DNA of 64,000 bases from Bradyrhizobium sp. CB1650 (lineage in GTDB: Bacteria > Pseudomonadota > Alphaproteobacteria > Rhizobiales > Xanthobacteraceae): NCBI RefSeq assembly GCF_029761915.1, contig NZ_CP121695.1, positions 6,973,501 to 7,037,500 on the forward strand. The letters run 5' to 3'. The position numbers were made by a program, and so were the translations under genes. Below the pieces are notes generated by a model, which was not told the DNA's origin, did not search any database, and saw nothing but the letters and a program-made list of their open reading frames with translations. Below, in pieces: positions 34,712-44,258 of this stretch (within the stretch, counting starts at the first letter, position 1; the number at the start of each line of letters is the position of its first letter).

Positions 34712-37411
34712 ATGTTGTTCGACGCCCCGTTCGACGTCTTTGCGATGATGCTCGCGGTCGCCGCCTTCCTGATCGCGATCAAGGCTTCCAATCAGGCGAC
34801 CGAGCTTCGCCGGCAGCTGGGCACGCTGGAAGCAGCGCTGCAAGGTCAGCGGCCAATCCAGCCGCCGCCTTTGATGCCTTTTCACGAGCAGGGGTCGGCG
34901 CCCGGCGAGGCCGCGCCAGAGCCGTCGCCCGTCACGCCTGAGGCCGAACTGGCGCCGCCGCTCGTTGCCGATACGGCCACACCACCGCCGCTCGAGCCGA
35001 GCGGCGACACGCCGCCTGCGGTACGGGCCGCAGGGCCAGGCTTCGAGGAGCGTCTCGGCACGCGCTGGGTGGTGTGGATCGGCGGCCTTGCGCTCGCGCT
35101 CGGCGGCTTCTTCATGGTGCGCTACTCGATCGAGGCCGGCCTCGTCGGCCCCGGCGTGCGCGTCTTTCTCGGCGGCCTGTTCGCGCTGGCGCTGCTCGGC
35201 GCCGGCGAATGGACGCGGCGCAAGGAGAGCATCTCCAACATCCAGGCGCTTCCGATCGCCAACATCCCGGCGATCCTCACCGCAGCCGGAACGGCGGTGG
35301 CATTCGCGACCATCTACGCCGCCTACGCGCTCTACGGCTTCCTGGTTCCCGCCACCGCCTTCGTGCTGCTCGGCCTCGTCGCACTCGGCACCCTTGCCGC
35401 CGCGTTGCTGCACGGGCCCGCGCTTGCAGGCCTCGGCGTGGTCGGCGCGTTCGTTACGCCAGTCCTCGTCTCCAGCGGCAAAGCGGACTATTGGGCGCTT
35501 TACATCTATCTCGCGATCGTCACCGCCGCGAGCTTCGGCCTTGCCCGCATCCGGTTGTGGCGCTGGCTGGCGGTGACCACCATCGTCTTCGCCGTGCTGT
35601 GGACATTCCCGGGCCTCGATACAAGCGACCTGCAGGTCGCGCCGCACGCCTTCCACGTGATAGCAGGCTTCGTGCTCGCGGCGCTCCTCGTCGTCTGCGG
35701 CTTCGTGTTCGGCCCTGCGATCGAAGACGGACAAATCGAGCCGGTGTCCTCGAGCGCGCTCGCGGCCTATTTGTTCGGCGCGATGCTGATCGTGCTGTCG
35801 AGCGCGCATGCCGATCTCGCGCTGATCGCCTTCACGCTGCTTGTCGCGGCGACACTACTTGTAGCCTGGCGCGCGCCGGCGGCGACCGGTGCGCTGGGAG
35901 CCGCCAGCGCGATGGTCTTCATCGTATTCGCCGAATGGGCAGTGCGGGCCAATCCGGACATGCTGGTGCTGCCGGGAGGTCCCCTGCCCGGCATCGGGCC
36001 GACCGCGACAGACAGCGCCGTGACGCTGCATCTCGTCGTGGCGGCGCTCTTCGCAGGCAGCTTCGGCATCGCCGGTTTCCTCGCACAGGGCCGCTCAAAC
36101 TCGGCGATCATTCCGGTGGTGTGGTCGGCGACCGCGGTCGCGACGCTGATGGCGCTCCTCGTCGCACTGTACGCACGCATCGCCCATCTCGACCGCTCGA
36201 TCCCGTTTGCCATCCTCGCAGTGCTCCTTGCCGCCGCATTCGGCGCCGCCACAGAAGCCCTCATGCGCCGCGAGACCCGGCCGGGTATTGCGATCTCCAC
36301 CGCGCTGTTCGCCACCGGCACCCTCGGTGCGCTGGCGCTGGCACTGACCTTCGCGCTGGAGAAGGGCTGGCTCACGATCGCGCTGGCGCTGATGTCGCTC
36401 GGCACTGCCTGGATCTCGATGCAGCGGCCGATCCCATTCCTGCGCTGGCTCGCCGCCGCCTTCGCCGCGATCGTCACCGCGCGAGTAGCCTATGATCCGC
36501 GCATCGTCGGCGATGCTGTCGGCGCCACGCCGATCTTCAATTGGCTGCTGTGGGGCTACGGCCTGCCCGCGCTGTCGTTCTGGGCAGCGAGCCACTTCCT
36601 GCGCCGCCGCGGCGACGACGCGCCGCTGCGCATGGTGGAAGCCGCCGCGATCCTGTTCACGGCGCTGCTCGCCTTCATGGAGATCCGCCACCTCGCAACC
36701 GGCGGCCGCATGACCTCGCCGCCCTCGCTGCTCGAATTCGCGCTCCAGGTCTGCGTGACACTCGCGATGGCGATCGGGCTGGAGCGGCTGCGGTTGAGGA
36801 GCCACAGCATCGTGCACAATGTCGGCGCGGTCACACTCACGGTGATCGCCGGGCTCATCAGCGTGTTCGGCCTGCTGATCCTGGAGAACCCGTGGCAGTG
36901 GAGCCGCATCGATGTCGGCGGCGCCGTGTTCAACCTGCTGCTGCTCGGCTACGCGCTGCCGGCAGTGCTGATGCTGCTGCTCTCCTATGCTGTGGGAGGG
37001 CATCGTCCCACCGCCTACGCCAACACGATTGCCGGCGGCGCACTGGTGTTCGCACTTGCCTACGTGACGCTGGAGATCCGCCGTTTCTATCACGGGCCGA
37101 TCCTGCTCGACGGCGCGACGACGGGCGCCGAGCAATACACCTATTCGATCGGCTGGCTTACCTTCGGCGTGGTGCTGCTCGGCGTCGGCATCCTCGTCAA
37201 TTCGGAGCGCGCGCGGCTGGCTTCGGCCGTCGTGATCGCGCTCACGATCCTGAAAGCCTTCGTCATCGACATGTCGACGCTAACTGGGGTCTATCGCGCG
37301 CTGTCGTTCATGTGCCTCGGCGTCGTGCTGGTCGCGATCGGCTGGCTCTACCAGCGCATCCTGTTCCGGCGGCAGGCCTCGCCGCCGCCGGCACCGCAGA
37401 CAAGCGCGTAG
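34712..37411 (+). CDS. DUF2339 polytopic membrane protein
   Basis: A very large (899 residue) integral membrane protein with more than twenty hydrophobic segments. A short N-terminal helix (MLFDAPFDVFAMMLAVAAFL) and coiled region are followed by a proline-rich linker (about 50-105), then LGTRWVVWIGGLALALGGFF, a signature of DUF2339. No transporter motif is recognised. ATG at 34712 has TGGAGG at ideal distance. It converges on the chemoreceptor gene, with stops 2 bp apart. Function unknown. Confidence 0.85.
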   Translation: MLFDAPFDVFAMMLAVAAFLIAIKASNQATELRRQLGTLEAALQGQRPIQPPPLMPFHEQGSAPGEAAPEPSPVTPEAELAPPLVADTATPPPLEPSGDTPPAVRAAGPGFEERLGTRWVVWIGGLALALGGFFMVRYSIEAGLVGPGVRVFLGGLFALALLGAGEWTRRKESISNIQALPIANIPAILTAAGTAVAFATIYAAYALYGFLVPATAFVLLGLVALGTLAAALLHGPALAGLGVVGAFVTPVLVSSGKADYWALYIYLAIVTAASFGLARIRLWRWLAVTTIVFAVLWTFPGLDTSDLQVAPHAFHVIAGFVLAALLVVCGFVFGPAIEDGQIEPVSSSALAAYLFGAMLIVLSSAHADLALIAFTLLVAATLLVAWRAPAATGALGAASAMVFIVFAEWAVRANPDMLVLPGGPLPGIGPTATDSAVTLHLVVAALFAGSFGIAGFLAQGRSNSAIIPVVWSATAVATLMALLVALYARIAHLDRSIPFAILAVLLAAAFGAATEALMRRETRPGIAISTALFATGTLGALALALTFALEKGWLTIALALMSLGTAWISMQRPIPFLRWLAAAFAAIVTARVAYDPRIVGDAVGATPIFNWLLWGYGLPALSFWAASHFLRRRGDDAPLRMVEAAAILFTALLAFMEIRHLATGGRMTSPPSLLEFALQVCVTLAMAIGLERLRLRSHSIVHNVGAVTLTVIAGLISVFGLLILENPWQWSRIDVGGAVFNLLLLGYALPAVLMLLLSYAVGGHRPTAYANTIAGGALVFALAYVTLEIRRFYHGPILLDGATTGAEQYTYSIGWLTFGVVLLGVGILVNSERARLASAVVIALTILKAFVIDMSTLTGVYRALSFMCLGVVLVAIGWLYQRILFRRQASPPPAPQTSA

Positions 37412-37413
37412 CG

Positions 37414-39093
37414 TCAGGCCGCGCGGACCGAGTCCAGGAACTGCGCCACCTCGACCTTGAGGCGCGTGCTGTCGCTCGCCAGCGACTTGGCGGCCGACAG
37501 CACCTGCGTCGAGGCCGAGCCGGTCTCGATCGCGCCGCGCTGCACGTCGGTGACGTTCGAGGAGACTTCCTGCGTGCCGAGCGAGGCCTGCTGCACGTTG
37601 CGGGAGATTTCCTGCGTGGCGGCACCCTGCTCCTCGACGGCCGCTGCGATGGCGGAGGACACCTCGGACAGCCGTTCGATGGTGCCGCCGATCTCCTGGA
37701 TCGCGCTGACGGACTCCTGCGTCGCCGCCTGGATGCCGGCGACCTGCTGGCCGATCTCGCCGGTCGCCTTCGCGGTCTGCTCGGCCAGGGCCTTGACTTC
37801 GGAAGCGACAACGGCGAAGCCGCGGCCGGCTTCGCCGGCGCGCGCCGCCTCGATGGTCGCGTTCAGTGCCAAGAGGTTGGTCTGACCTGCGATGGTGTTG
37901 ATGAGCTCGACGACGTCGCCGATGCGGGACGCTGCCTGCGACAACGCATTGACGCGCTCGTTGGTGCGTGTCGCCTGCTCGACGGCCTCCGCGGCCATCC
38001 GCGCTGATTCCTGCACCCGGCGGCTGATCTCGGTGATCGAGGACGACAGCTCTTCCGAGGCCGACGCCACGGCCTGGACGCTGGTGGACGCTTCCTCGGA
38101 AGCGGCGGCAACGAGCTCCTGGCCGCGCTGCGCGGTGCCGCTCAGCGTCGCCGCAGACGCCTCGAGCTCGGTCGAGGCCGAGGATACGGTCTCGACGACC
38201 TCGCCGATCATGACCTCGAAATTGCGGGTGATGGCGTCGACACGACGGCCACGTTCGATCTTGGCCTCGGCGTCGTGCGCGGCCGCCGCGTCGGCGTCCC
38301 GCTTAGCGATCAGCGCCTCCTTGAAGATCTGGAGCGCATCCGCCATCGAACCGATCTCGGTTTTCTCGCCGCGATGCGGCACCTCGGCCGACAGTTCGCC
38401 GTCGCCGAGCGCCTGCATGGGACGGATGATGGAGGCGATGCCGCGCGAGACGTCGCGCACGAGATAGTAAGCAGCGCCGACCGCGATCGCGACCGAGGCG
38501 ATGATGATGCCGGCCAGCACGCGGAAGATGGTGGCATAGCTGTCGGCCGCCTCCTTCGTTTCCATCTCGGCGCCCTGTTTGTTGAGCTCGATGTCCTTCA
38601 GGAGCAGCGGATCTGCAGCCTGGGCCATCTTGGCGACCTTGGTCTGCAACAGCTCGTTTGCGTCGGCCGGGAAGTGGCCGGTGCCCTTGCGCGACAGCGC
38701 CATCACGTCCTGCACGCCGTTCAGATAATCCGCCCACGCCTGCGTCCATTGCCCATAGAGGGCGCGCTCCTCGGGCAATGTGATCAGGGGCTCGTAGACC
38801 TTGCGCGTCTTCTCGATGCGCTCACGCAGCGAGGCTAGGCGCTTCTCGGCGGCGTCCTTGCCCTCGGCGGTGTCCTGCATCAGGTGCAGGCGAAGCGCGA
38901 CGCGCAGCTCGTTGATGTCGGCGCGGAGCGAACCCAGGGCGCGTACGCTCGGCAGCCAGCTCTGGGCGATCTCGACGGTGTGGGCATTGATGCTCCGCAT
39001 GGTGCTGATCGCCGTCACGCCGACGCCGGCGAGCGAGAGCACGAGGACCGACAACACGATCAAAATCTTGAAACGGATCGACAACTTCGACAT
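37414..39093 (-). CDS. Methyl-accepting chemotaxis protein
   Basis: The 559-residue chemoreceptor has TM1 ([20 protein letters not shown], about 9-28), a periplasmic four-helix bundle (about 30-185), TM2 ([20 protein letters not shown], about 188-210), HAMP, and a cytoplasmic signalling domain with the hairpin tip [20 protein letters not shown] then [19 protein letters not shown]. Ligand unknown. ATG at 39093 ([12 protein letters not shown]) is preferred to 39135, which adds a His-rich stretch; the Shine-Dalgarno is weak. Stand-alone; no che genes nearby. Confidence 0.92.
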   Translation of the reverse strand: MSKLSIRFKILIVLSVLVLSLAGVGVTAISTMRSINAHTVEIAQSWLPSVRALGSLRADINELRVALRLHLMQDTAEGKDAAEKRLASLRERIEKTRKVYEPLITLPEERALYGQWTQAWADYLNGVQDVMALSRKGTGHFPADANELLQTKVAKMAQAADPLLLKDIELNKQGAEMETKEAADSYATIFRVLAGIIIASVAIAVGAAYYLVRDVSRGIASIIRPMQALGDGELSAEVPHRGEKTEIGSMADALQIFKEALIAKRDADAAAAHDAEAKIERGRRVDAITRNFEVMIGEVVETVSSASTELEASAATLSGTAQRGQELVAAASEEASTSVQAVASASEELSSSITEISRRVQESARMAAEAVEQATRTNERVNALSQAASRIGDVVELINTIAGQTNLLALNATIEAARAGEAGRGFAVVASEVKALAEQTAKATGEIGQQVAGIQAATQESVSAIQEIGGTIERLSEVSSAIAAAVEEQGAATQEISRNVQQASLGTQEVSSNVTDVQRGAIETGSASTQVLSAAKSLASDSTRLKVEVAQFLDSVRAA

Positions 39094-39338
39094 CAGACGA
39101 AATCCCGGACGGTGATGATGGTTCGCAACGCGCAAGGACCCGCGCCGCCATCGTCGCGACGGACGACAGGGCGGAGGTCAGTTCAACAATGCTGGCTGGT
39201 TCTTGTCCGGTCAGATTGCGCTCATAGTTGCAAACAGCCGTTAACGGGAACCTCCGTAGGACTACGAATATCCAGATTGTCGGCACTTAACTCACCCGCA
39301 ATCATTCGTTGCGAGTGCCTCGGCACGACGCTGCGCGC

Positions 39339-39590
39339 TCAATCGATGTTGTTGGGAAGCGGGTACGTCTCCCCGACGAGGCTGACGCGAAAAACCGGCT
39401 GCTTGTTCTCGTCGAGCAGCTCCATGCTCCACTTGGCATTCGGCTTCAGGCTGCGTGCGATGCCGCCGAGCAGGTTGGCGCAGACCTCGGTCATCTCCGT
39501 CCAGGCGGCTGAGCGGTCCTCGAACTCGTACGGCTGATCGGCGGCGCCGGAATAGCGGCCGGTACTGATGCGAAAGAAATAAAGCGACAT
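39339..39590 (-). CDS. DUF6894-type small protein
   Basis: An 83-residue protein starting MSLYFFRISTGRYSG, with the YFF start, Glu/Ala-rich middle (EDRSAAWTEMTEVCANLLGG) and a beta-hairpin end (WSMELLDENKQPVFRVSLVG) of the DUF6894 family, abundant in Bradyrhizobium. The ATG at 39590 is used; the longer frame is basic and lacks a start site. Function unknown, proposed in related genes to be stress linked (recalled only). Confidence 0.75.
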   Translation of the reverse strand: MSLYFFRISTGRYSGAADQPYEFEDRSAAWTEMTEVCANLLGGIARSLKPNAKWSMELLDENKQPVFRVSLVGETYPLPNNID

Positions 39591-39758
39591 CGTTGAACCC
39601 TTTGATCGGGCTGCCCCCCGGCCGTGAGGCAAACTGGAGCGCGAGTCGCTACCAAGGCATGAAAGACGCCGCCCGTATGACTACGGCGCGGCGGCTTGAT
39701 GGCTGGCAGATATTGTCAACAAGGCGTGCGCGCGGGCGTGCCGCGCGCGATCAAGAAC

Positions 39759-40346
39759 TCATTCGGTCGAGCGGCGCAGCTCGAGCGGGCCTTCGTTCTT
39801 TGCGGGCGCCGATTTGACCGGCTCGAGCCGGCCGCTCTCGACGCGCGGCGTCTCGACCCGTGCGGCGACTTCGGTGCTCGACGAGGCGACCGAACCGGTG
39901 TGCTCGGACCTGCGCAGCGAGCGCGGCCGCGCAACGGCGCGTGCCATCAGCATCTGGTTGCCGCCCTGGTGGTGGAAGTCGCAATAGGCGAAGCCCATCC
40001 CCGACACCGAGCCGCGGAAGCTGCGCTCGTCGGTCTTTTCGAGGTTGAAACAAGGTTCGAACGGAATGCCCTTGATCGAGGCGCAGACGTTCTGGCCGCG
40101 AATCTGGAGCGTGTTTCCGGGCAGGCGGATGTGGCGAACCGGACCTGCACCGGAGAACTGCACCGCACCGGCGGCGCCGAGATCCTCGAGAATACGGCCT
40201 GCGCCGCGGGTGCCGTCGAAGCAGGTGAAGGCGAAGACCTTGCCGGCCACGAAACGCCGCGCCTCATCGGCGTTCATGCTTCCAGCGATGGCCGGTGCAA
40301 ACGTCGCTGCCGCCGTGACGGCCCCCAACACAATACGCGCAAGCAT
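39759..40346 (-). CDS. Exported hypothetical protein with disulfide-forming cysteines
   Basis: From the ATG at 40346 (GGAG 7 bases upstream) a 195-residue protein begins with a signal peptide (MLARIVLGAVTAAATFAPAI, cleaved at AIAG). The mature domain has Cys in FTCFDGTRG, NVCASIKG, EPCFNLE and AYCDFHHQGG, fitting two disulfides, then a low-complexity basic tail. A TTG six bases further upstream is an alternative start. No family recognised; codon use is typical. Confidence 0.7.
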   Translation of the reverse strand: MLARIVLGAVTAAATFAPAIAGSMNADEARRFVAGKVFAFTCFDGTRGAGRILEDLGAAGAVQFSGAGPVRHIRLPGNTLQIRGQNVCASIKGIPFEPCFNLEKTDERSFRGSVSGMGFAYCDFHHQGGNQMLMARAVARPRSLRRSEHTGSVASSSTEVAARVETPRVESGRLEPVKSAPAKNEGPLELRRSTE

Positions 40347-40458
40347 GCTCAAACTCCGAACAACCCCCGCAGCGGGCGAGCCTGATCCCTTTACCTGCTG
40401 CTTACCATACCAACCATGGCAACATTGGAGCAGCTTGGTTGGTAAAGTCTGAACGCCG

Positions 40459-41445
40459 TTAGAGAATTTTTACCACGATCCGGCCGCGGACCTGGCCGGC
40501 AAGGATTTTCGGGCCCCATTCAATGGCTTCGCCAAGCGAAATTTCATGAGTAATTTCAGATAGTTTGGTCCGGTCCAAGTCGGAGGCAAGACGTTGCCAG
40601 GCGGCCTTCCGCTGCTCAAGCGGGCACATCACCGAATCGATGCCGAGAAGGCACACTCCGCGCAAAATAAACGGCGCGACCGAGGACGGCAGATCCAAGC
40701 CGGCCGCAAGGCCACACGCCGCGATAGCACCGCCATATTTCGTCATCGAGAGGAGGTTGGCGAGCGTGGTCGAGCCGACGCTGTCCACACCGCCCGCCCA
40801 GCGCTCCTTGGCGAGGGGCTTGGCCGGTGCCGACAACTCGTTGCGGTCGATGACTTCGGCTGCTCCCAGGTGCTTCAGATAGTCGGCCTCGGTGACGCGG
40901 CCGGTGGAGGCGATGACGTGGTAGCCGAGCTTCGACAGCACGGCGGTCGCGACCGAACCGACGCCGCCGGCCGCGCCGGTCACCACCACGGGGCCACTCT
41001 TCGGCGAAAGCCCGTGCTTCTCCAGCGCCAGCACCGAAAGCATCGCGGTGAAGCCGGCGGTGCCGATCGCCATGGCGTCGCGTGCCGACAGCCCTTGCGG
41101 CAGAGCGACCAGCCAGTCGCCCTTCACCCGCGCCTTCTCGGCATAGGCGCCGAGATGGGTCTCGCCCATGCCCCAGCCGGTACAGACGACCTTGTCGCCC
41201 GCCTTCCATTGCGGATGGGCGGATTGCTCGACCGTGCCGGCAAAGTCGATGCCGGCGATCATCGGAAAGCGCCGCACCACCGGCGCCTTGCCGGTGAGAG
41301 CGAGGCCGTCCTTGTAGTTCAGCGTTGACCACTCCACGCGCACGGTGACGTCGCCGTCCATCAGCTCGGCTTCGTCGAACTGCGTGAGCGCAGCGGTGGT
41401 GCCCTTGTCGGCCTTGTCGATCCGGATCGCCTTGAATGTGGCCAC
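40459..41445 (-). CDS. Acrylyl-CoA reductase-like MDR oxidoreductase (AcuI/YhdH)
   Basis: NADPH-dependent medium-chain reductase of the AcuI/YhdH type that reduces acrylyl-CoA to propionyl-CoA. The 328-residue protein has [52 protein letters not shown] (nucleotide-binding fold near 152-171) and [20 protein letters not shown]. It lacks the zinc ligands of alcohol dehydrogenases. It is 43 bp downstream of the MFS gene on the same strand and may share its transcript. Confidence 0.88.
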   Translation of the reverse strand: MATFKAIRIDKADKGTTAALTQFDEAELMDGDVTVRVEWSTLNYKDGLALTGKAPVVRRFPMIAGIDFAGTVEQSAHPQWKAGDKVVCTGWGMGETHLGAYAEKARVKGDWLVALPQGLSARDAMAIGTAGFTAMLSVLALEKHGLSPKSGPVVVTGAAGGVGSVATAVLSKLGYHVIASTGRVTEADYLKHLGAAEVIDRNELSAPAKPLAKERWAGGVDSVGSTTLANLLSMTKYGGAIAACGLAAGLDLPSSVAPFILRGVCLLGIDSVMCPLEQRKAAWQRLASDLDRTKLSEITHEISLGEAIEWGPKILAGQVRGRIVVKIL

Positions 41446-41487
41446 GGCTGAACTCCCTGACTTTTGTTTCAGGGGATGTTTAGCCGA

Positions 41488-42741
41488 TCAGGCAGGCTGC
41501 GCAACCGCCCGGACGACGGGTTTCTCCACGATCGGCAGATTGATCAGCGCCGAGAGCACGCCGAACAGGATCGAGAGCCACCAGATCGGCGTATAGGAAC
41601 CGAAGCGCTCGAACACGATGCCGCCGAGCCAGACGCCGAGGAAGCCGCCCACCTGGTGGCTGACGAAAGCGAAGCCATAGAGCGTGGCGAGCCAGCGCGT
41701 GCCGAACATCAATGCCACCAACGCCGAGGTCGGCGGCACCGTCGACAGCCAGGTCAGGCCAGATACCGCGCCGAACGCGATCGCCGAGAACGGCGTGATC
41801 GGGAACGAGATGAAGGCGAGCGTCGCGAGCGCGCGGGCAAAGTAGATCGTGGAGAGAATGAAGCGCTTGGGCAGATAGTTCTGGAGGTAGCCGACGCTCA
41901 GCGAGCCCATGATGTTGAACAGGCCGATCGCCGCGATCACCCAGCCGCCGGTTTGCGTCGAGATGCCACGATCGACCAGAAAGGCCGGCAGATGCACCGT
42001 GATGAAAGCGAGCTGGAAGCCGCAGGTGAAGAAGCCGAGCACCAGCAGCACGTAGGAGCGATGACCGAAGGCCTCGGCGAGCGCCTTGGTGAAGGACTGC
42101 TCATCCGCGGGCGCCGCGCTGGCGGAGCTTTCGACCGGCGGCGTGGAGAGCGCCAGCGATAGCGGGATGATCAGAAGCATCAGGAGGCCGAACACGGTGA
42201 GCGCCTGCTGCCAACCGAAATTGTCGATCAGGGCCACGCCGACCGGCGCGAACAGGAACTGCCCGAACGAGCCCGCCGCGGTGCCGGCGCCAAGCGCAAG
42301 GCCGCGCTTCTCGGCCGGCAGCAGCTTGCTGAACGCCGACAGCACCAGATTGAACGAGCAGCCGGCCAGACCAAAGCCGATCATGACGCCCGCACCGATG
42401 TCCAGCGACAGCGGCGTCGACGAATAGCGCATCAACAACAGGCCGCCGGCATAGAGCACGGCACCGACGCACATAACCCTGAAGAGTCCGAAGCGGTCGG
42501 CGACCGCGCCGGCAAGCGGCTGACCCAGTCCCCACAGCAAATTCTGGACAGCGATCGCGAGACCGAACACATCGCGTCCCCAGGCGAACTCGTGGCTCAT
42601 CGGTTGCACGAAGAAGCCGAGCGCAGAGCGCGGACCGAAGCCGAGCATGCCAATCGCACAGCCGCAGAGAATGATGACCGCCGGCGTCCGCCAGGTCGAG
42701 GAACGTGAAACGGGTGCGAGCTCGCCCACTTGTGTCGACAT
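41488..42741 (-). CDS. MFS transporter, monocarboxylate/oxalate-type
   Basis: The 417-residue protein has twelve predicted helices. SALGFFVQPMSHEFAWGRDV in TM1-2 and LSTVPPTSALVALMFGTRWL with SHQVGGFLGVWLGGIVF are features of the monocarboxylate/oxalate-formate MFS branch. Substrate unknown; linkage to acuI hints at a C3 acid. ATG at 42741 with GAGGAA at a good distance is preferred to 42753 or 42822. It is divergent from nadA; the shared 337-bp region holds the NadQ-like palindromes. Confidence 0.82.
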   Translation of the reverse strand: MSTQVGELAPVSRSSTWRTPAVIILCGCAIGMLGFGPRSALGFFVQPMSHEFAWGRDVFGLAIAVQNLLWGLGQPLAGAVADRFGLFRVMCVGAVLYAGGLLLMRYSSTPLSLDIGAGVMIGFGLAGCSFNLVLSAFSKLLPAEKRGLALGAGTAAGSFGQFLFAPVGVALIDNFGWQQALTVFGLLMLLIIPLSLALSTPPVESSASAAPADEQSFTKALAEAFGHRSYVLLVLGFFTCGFQLAFITVHLPAFLVDRGISTQTGGWVIAAIGLFNIMGSLSVGYLQNYLPKRFILSTIYFARALATLAFISFPITPFSAIAFGAVSGLTWLSTVPPTSALVALMFGTRWLATLYGFAFVSHQVGGFLGVWLGGIVFERFGSYTPIWWLSILFGVLSALINLPIVEKPVVRAVAQPA

Positions 42742-42965
42742 GCATTTCCTCATCTGGCGGCGGCGGATCCGGGATAGGCACCCGCGTTCTGTGCATTTAA
42801 TGCAGTTGCATGGAAACCCCAAGTCAAAAATGATTGCGTTCTACGAAGGGCTGTCGCGGGAGCATTGCGTTTCAACGAGGCCTCGCCTGACGCACAAGGC
42901 GCGACTTGACGAGAATGTGTGCGGACGGACCTAGCGGCTCTCGGCGTGACGTGTTATCTTAGATT

Positions 42966-42980
42966 TACTCAGATTGAGTA
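42966..42980. promoter_or_regulatory. Perfect dyad TACTCA-GAT-TGAGTA upstream of nadA
   Basis: A 15-bp inverted repeat, 99 bp before nadA. It also overlaps a wider dyad, CTCAGAT...ATCTGAG (42968-42988). Its left half and spacing recur at 43041-43055, suggesting a repressor site; NadQ is the candidate by genome context. Confidence 0.6.
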
Positions 42981-43003
42981 TATCTGAGCCACGACGAAGT
43001 CCG

Positions 43004-43023
43004 ATCCGGCCTCTCGGCCGGAT
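43004..43023 (+). promoter_or_regulatory. Hairpin in the nadA leader
   Basis: ATCCGGCC-TCTC-GGCCGGAT is a perfect 8-bp stem with a tetraloop, followed by TTCTC rather than a T-run. It lies between the two dyads. It could be a weak terminator, attenuator or operator element; not assignable. Confidence 0.4.
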
Positions 43024-43040
43024 TTCTCAGGCTCCATATA

Positions 43041-43055
43041 TACTCATATAGAGCA
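43041..43055. promoter_or_regulatory. Imperfect copy of the nadA dyad
   Basis: TACTCA-TAT-AGAGCA, same 3-bp centre as the dyad at 42966-42980, with two mismatches in the right half. It is placed 23 bp before the nadA ATG, overlapping the AT-rich TATACTCATATA promoter region. Confidence 0.5.
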
Positions 43056-43078
43056 TAATTAACGCACGGGAGGCTTCG

Positions 43079-44185
43079 ATGCCGATCACTGGAATTTACG
43101 GCCCTGACGATTTTGCCAGCCGGCCTCGGGGCCAACGCACCATCTCCGCGCGCCCCGCGCCGGTTCGCACGGAGGCCGCGCTGCCGATGCCGTCGCTCGA
43201 ATGGACGGCGGAGGTCGAGGCGGCCACCGCGCCTCTCTACGAGCGCGTCAAGCACGTGATCCCGCCGATCGAGTGGCCGCTGATGGCGCCGACCATCAAG
43301 GCGATCAACGAGATGAAGCAAGTGCGGGGCGCAGTGATCCTCGCGCACAACTACCAGGCGCCGGAGATCTTCCACTGCGTCGCCGACATCGGCGGCGATT
43401 CGCTCCAGCTCGCGGTCGAAGCGACCAAGGTGAAGGCCGACATCATCGTCCAGTGCGGCGTGCACTTCATGGCGGAGACCTCGAAGCTGCTCAATCCCGA
43501 CAAGACGGTGCTGATCCCCGACACGCGCGCCGGCTGCTCGCTTGCCGCCAGCATCACCGGCGCGGACGTTCGCCTGCTTCGCGAAAAATTCCCCGGCGTG
43601 CCGGTGGTCGCCTATGTCAACACCTCTGCGGAGGTGAAGGCCGAGGTCGACATCTGCTGCACCTCGTCGAACGCGGTGCAAGTGGTTGAAAGCCTGAACG
43701 CGCCGAGCGTGATCTTCCTGCCCGACCGCTATCTCGCGACTTATGTGGCCTCGAAGACCGACGTGAAGATCATCGCCTGGAAGGGCGCCTGCGAGGTGCA
43801 CGAGCGCTTCACCGGCGACGAGCTGCGCGAGTTTCGCAACGCCGATCCGTCCGTGCAGATCATCGCGCATCCCGAGTGTCCGCCGGACGTGCTGGCGGAA
43901 GCCGACTTCACCGGCTCGACCGCGCACATGATCAATTGGGTGCGCGAGAAACGGCCGCGGCGGCTCGTCATGATCACGGAATGCTCGATGGCCGACAACG
44001 TGCGTGCCGAGCTGCCCGAGGTGGAGATGCTGCGTCCATGCAATCTGTGCCCGCACATGAAGCGCATCACCCTCTCCAACATCTTGGAGAGCCTGCTGAC
44101 GCTTCGCGAGGAGGTGACGATCGATCCCGCCCTTGCCGCGCGCGCTCGCCGATCGGTCGAACGGATGATCAATCTGAAGAATTGA
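43079..44185 (+). CDS. nadA: Quinolinate synthase A
   Basis: 4Fe-4S enzyme that condenses iminoaspartate with dihydroxyacetone phosphate to quinolinate. The 368-residue protein (longer N-terminus than E. coli) has [56 protein letters not shown] and [10 protein letters not shown]. Three cysteines, in QCGVHF, HPECPP and CNLC, are placed to ligate the cluster. First gene of nadA-nadB-nadC, with GGGAGG before the ATG. Confidence 0.95.
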   Translation: MPITGIYGPDDFASRPRGQRTISARPAPVRTEAALPMPSLEWTAEVEAATAPLYERVKHVIPPIEWPLMAPTIKAINEMKQVRGAVILAHNYQAPEIFHCVADIGGDSLQLAVEATKVKADIIVQCGVHFMAETSKLLNPDKTVLIPDTRAGCSLAASITGADVRLLREKFPGVPVVAYVNTSAEVKAEVDICCTSSNAVQVVESLNAPSVIFLPDRYLATYVASKTDVKIIAWKGACEVHERFTGDELREFRNADPSVQIIAHPECPPDVLAEADFTGSTAHMINWVREKRPRRLVMITECSMADNVRAELPEVEMLRPCNLCPHMKRITLSNILESLLTLREEVTIDPALAARARRSVERMINLKN

Positions 44186-44211
44186 GGGCAACACGCAGCA
44201 ACACACAAGGT

Positions 44212-44237
44212 GTCGTCCCGGCGAAGGCCGGGACGAC
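44212..44237. repeat. Hairpin in the nadA-nadB gap
   Basis: GTCGTCCCGGCGAAGGCCGG followed by GACGAC: a 10-bp perfect stem (GTCGTCCCGG / CCGGGACGAC). It is a half unit of the palindromic family at 23334-23487. Insertion inside an operon, 21 bp before nadB, may modulate mRNA stability. Confidence 0.8.
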
Positions 44238-44258
44238 AGTTGAGCGAGAGGAAAAAAC

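Noticed and set aside
36541..38007. 488-codon plus frame across DUF2339 and the chemoreceptor
   Set aside because: It is a shadow of two secure convergent genes.
39246..39275. GGGAACCT followed by TATCCA, resembling the ECF promoter
   Set aside because: The spacer is 15 bp, the second element only partly matches CATCCAAT, and no plus-strand gene follows.
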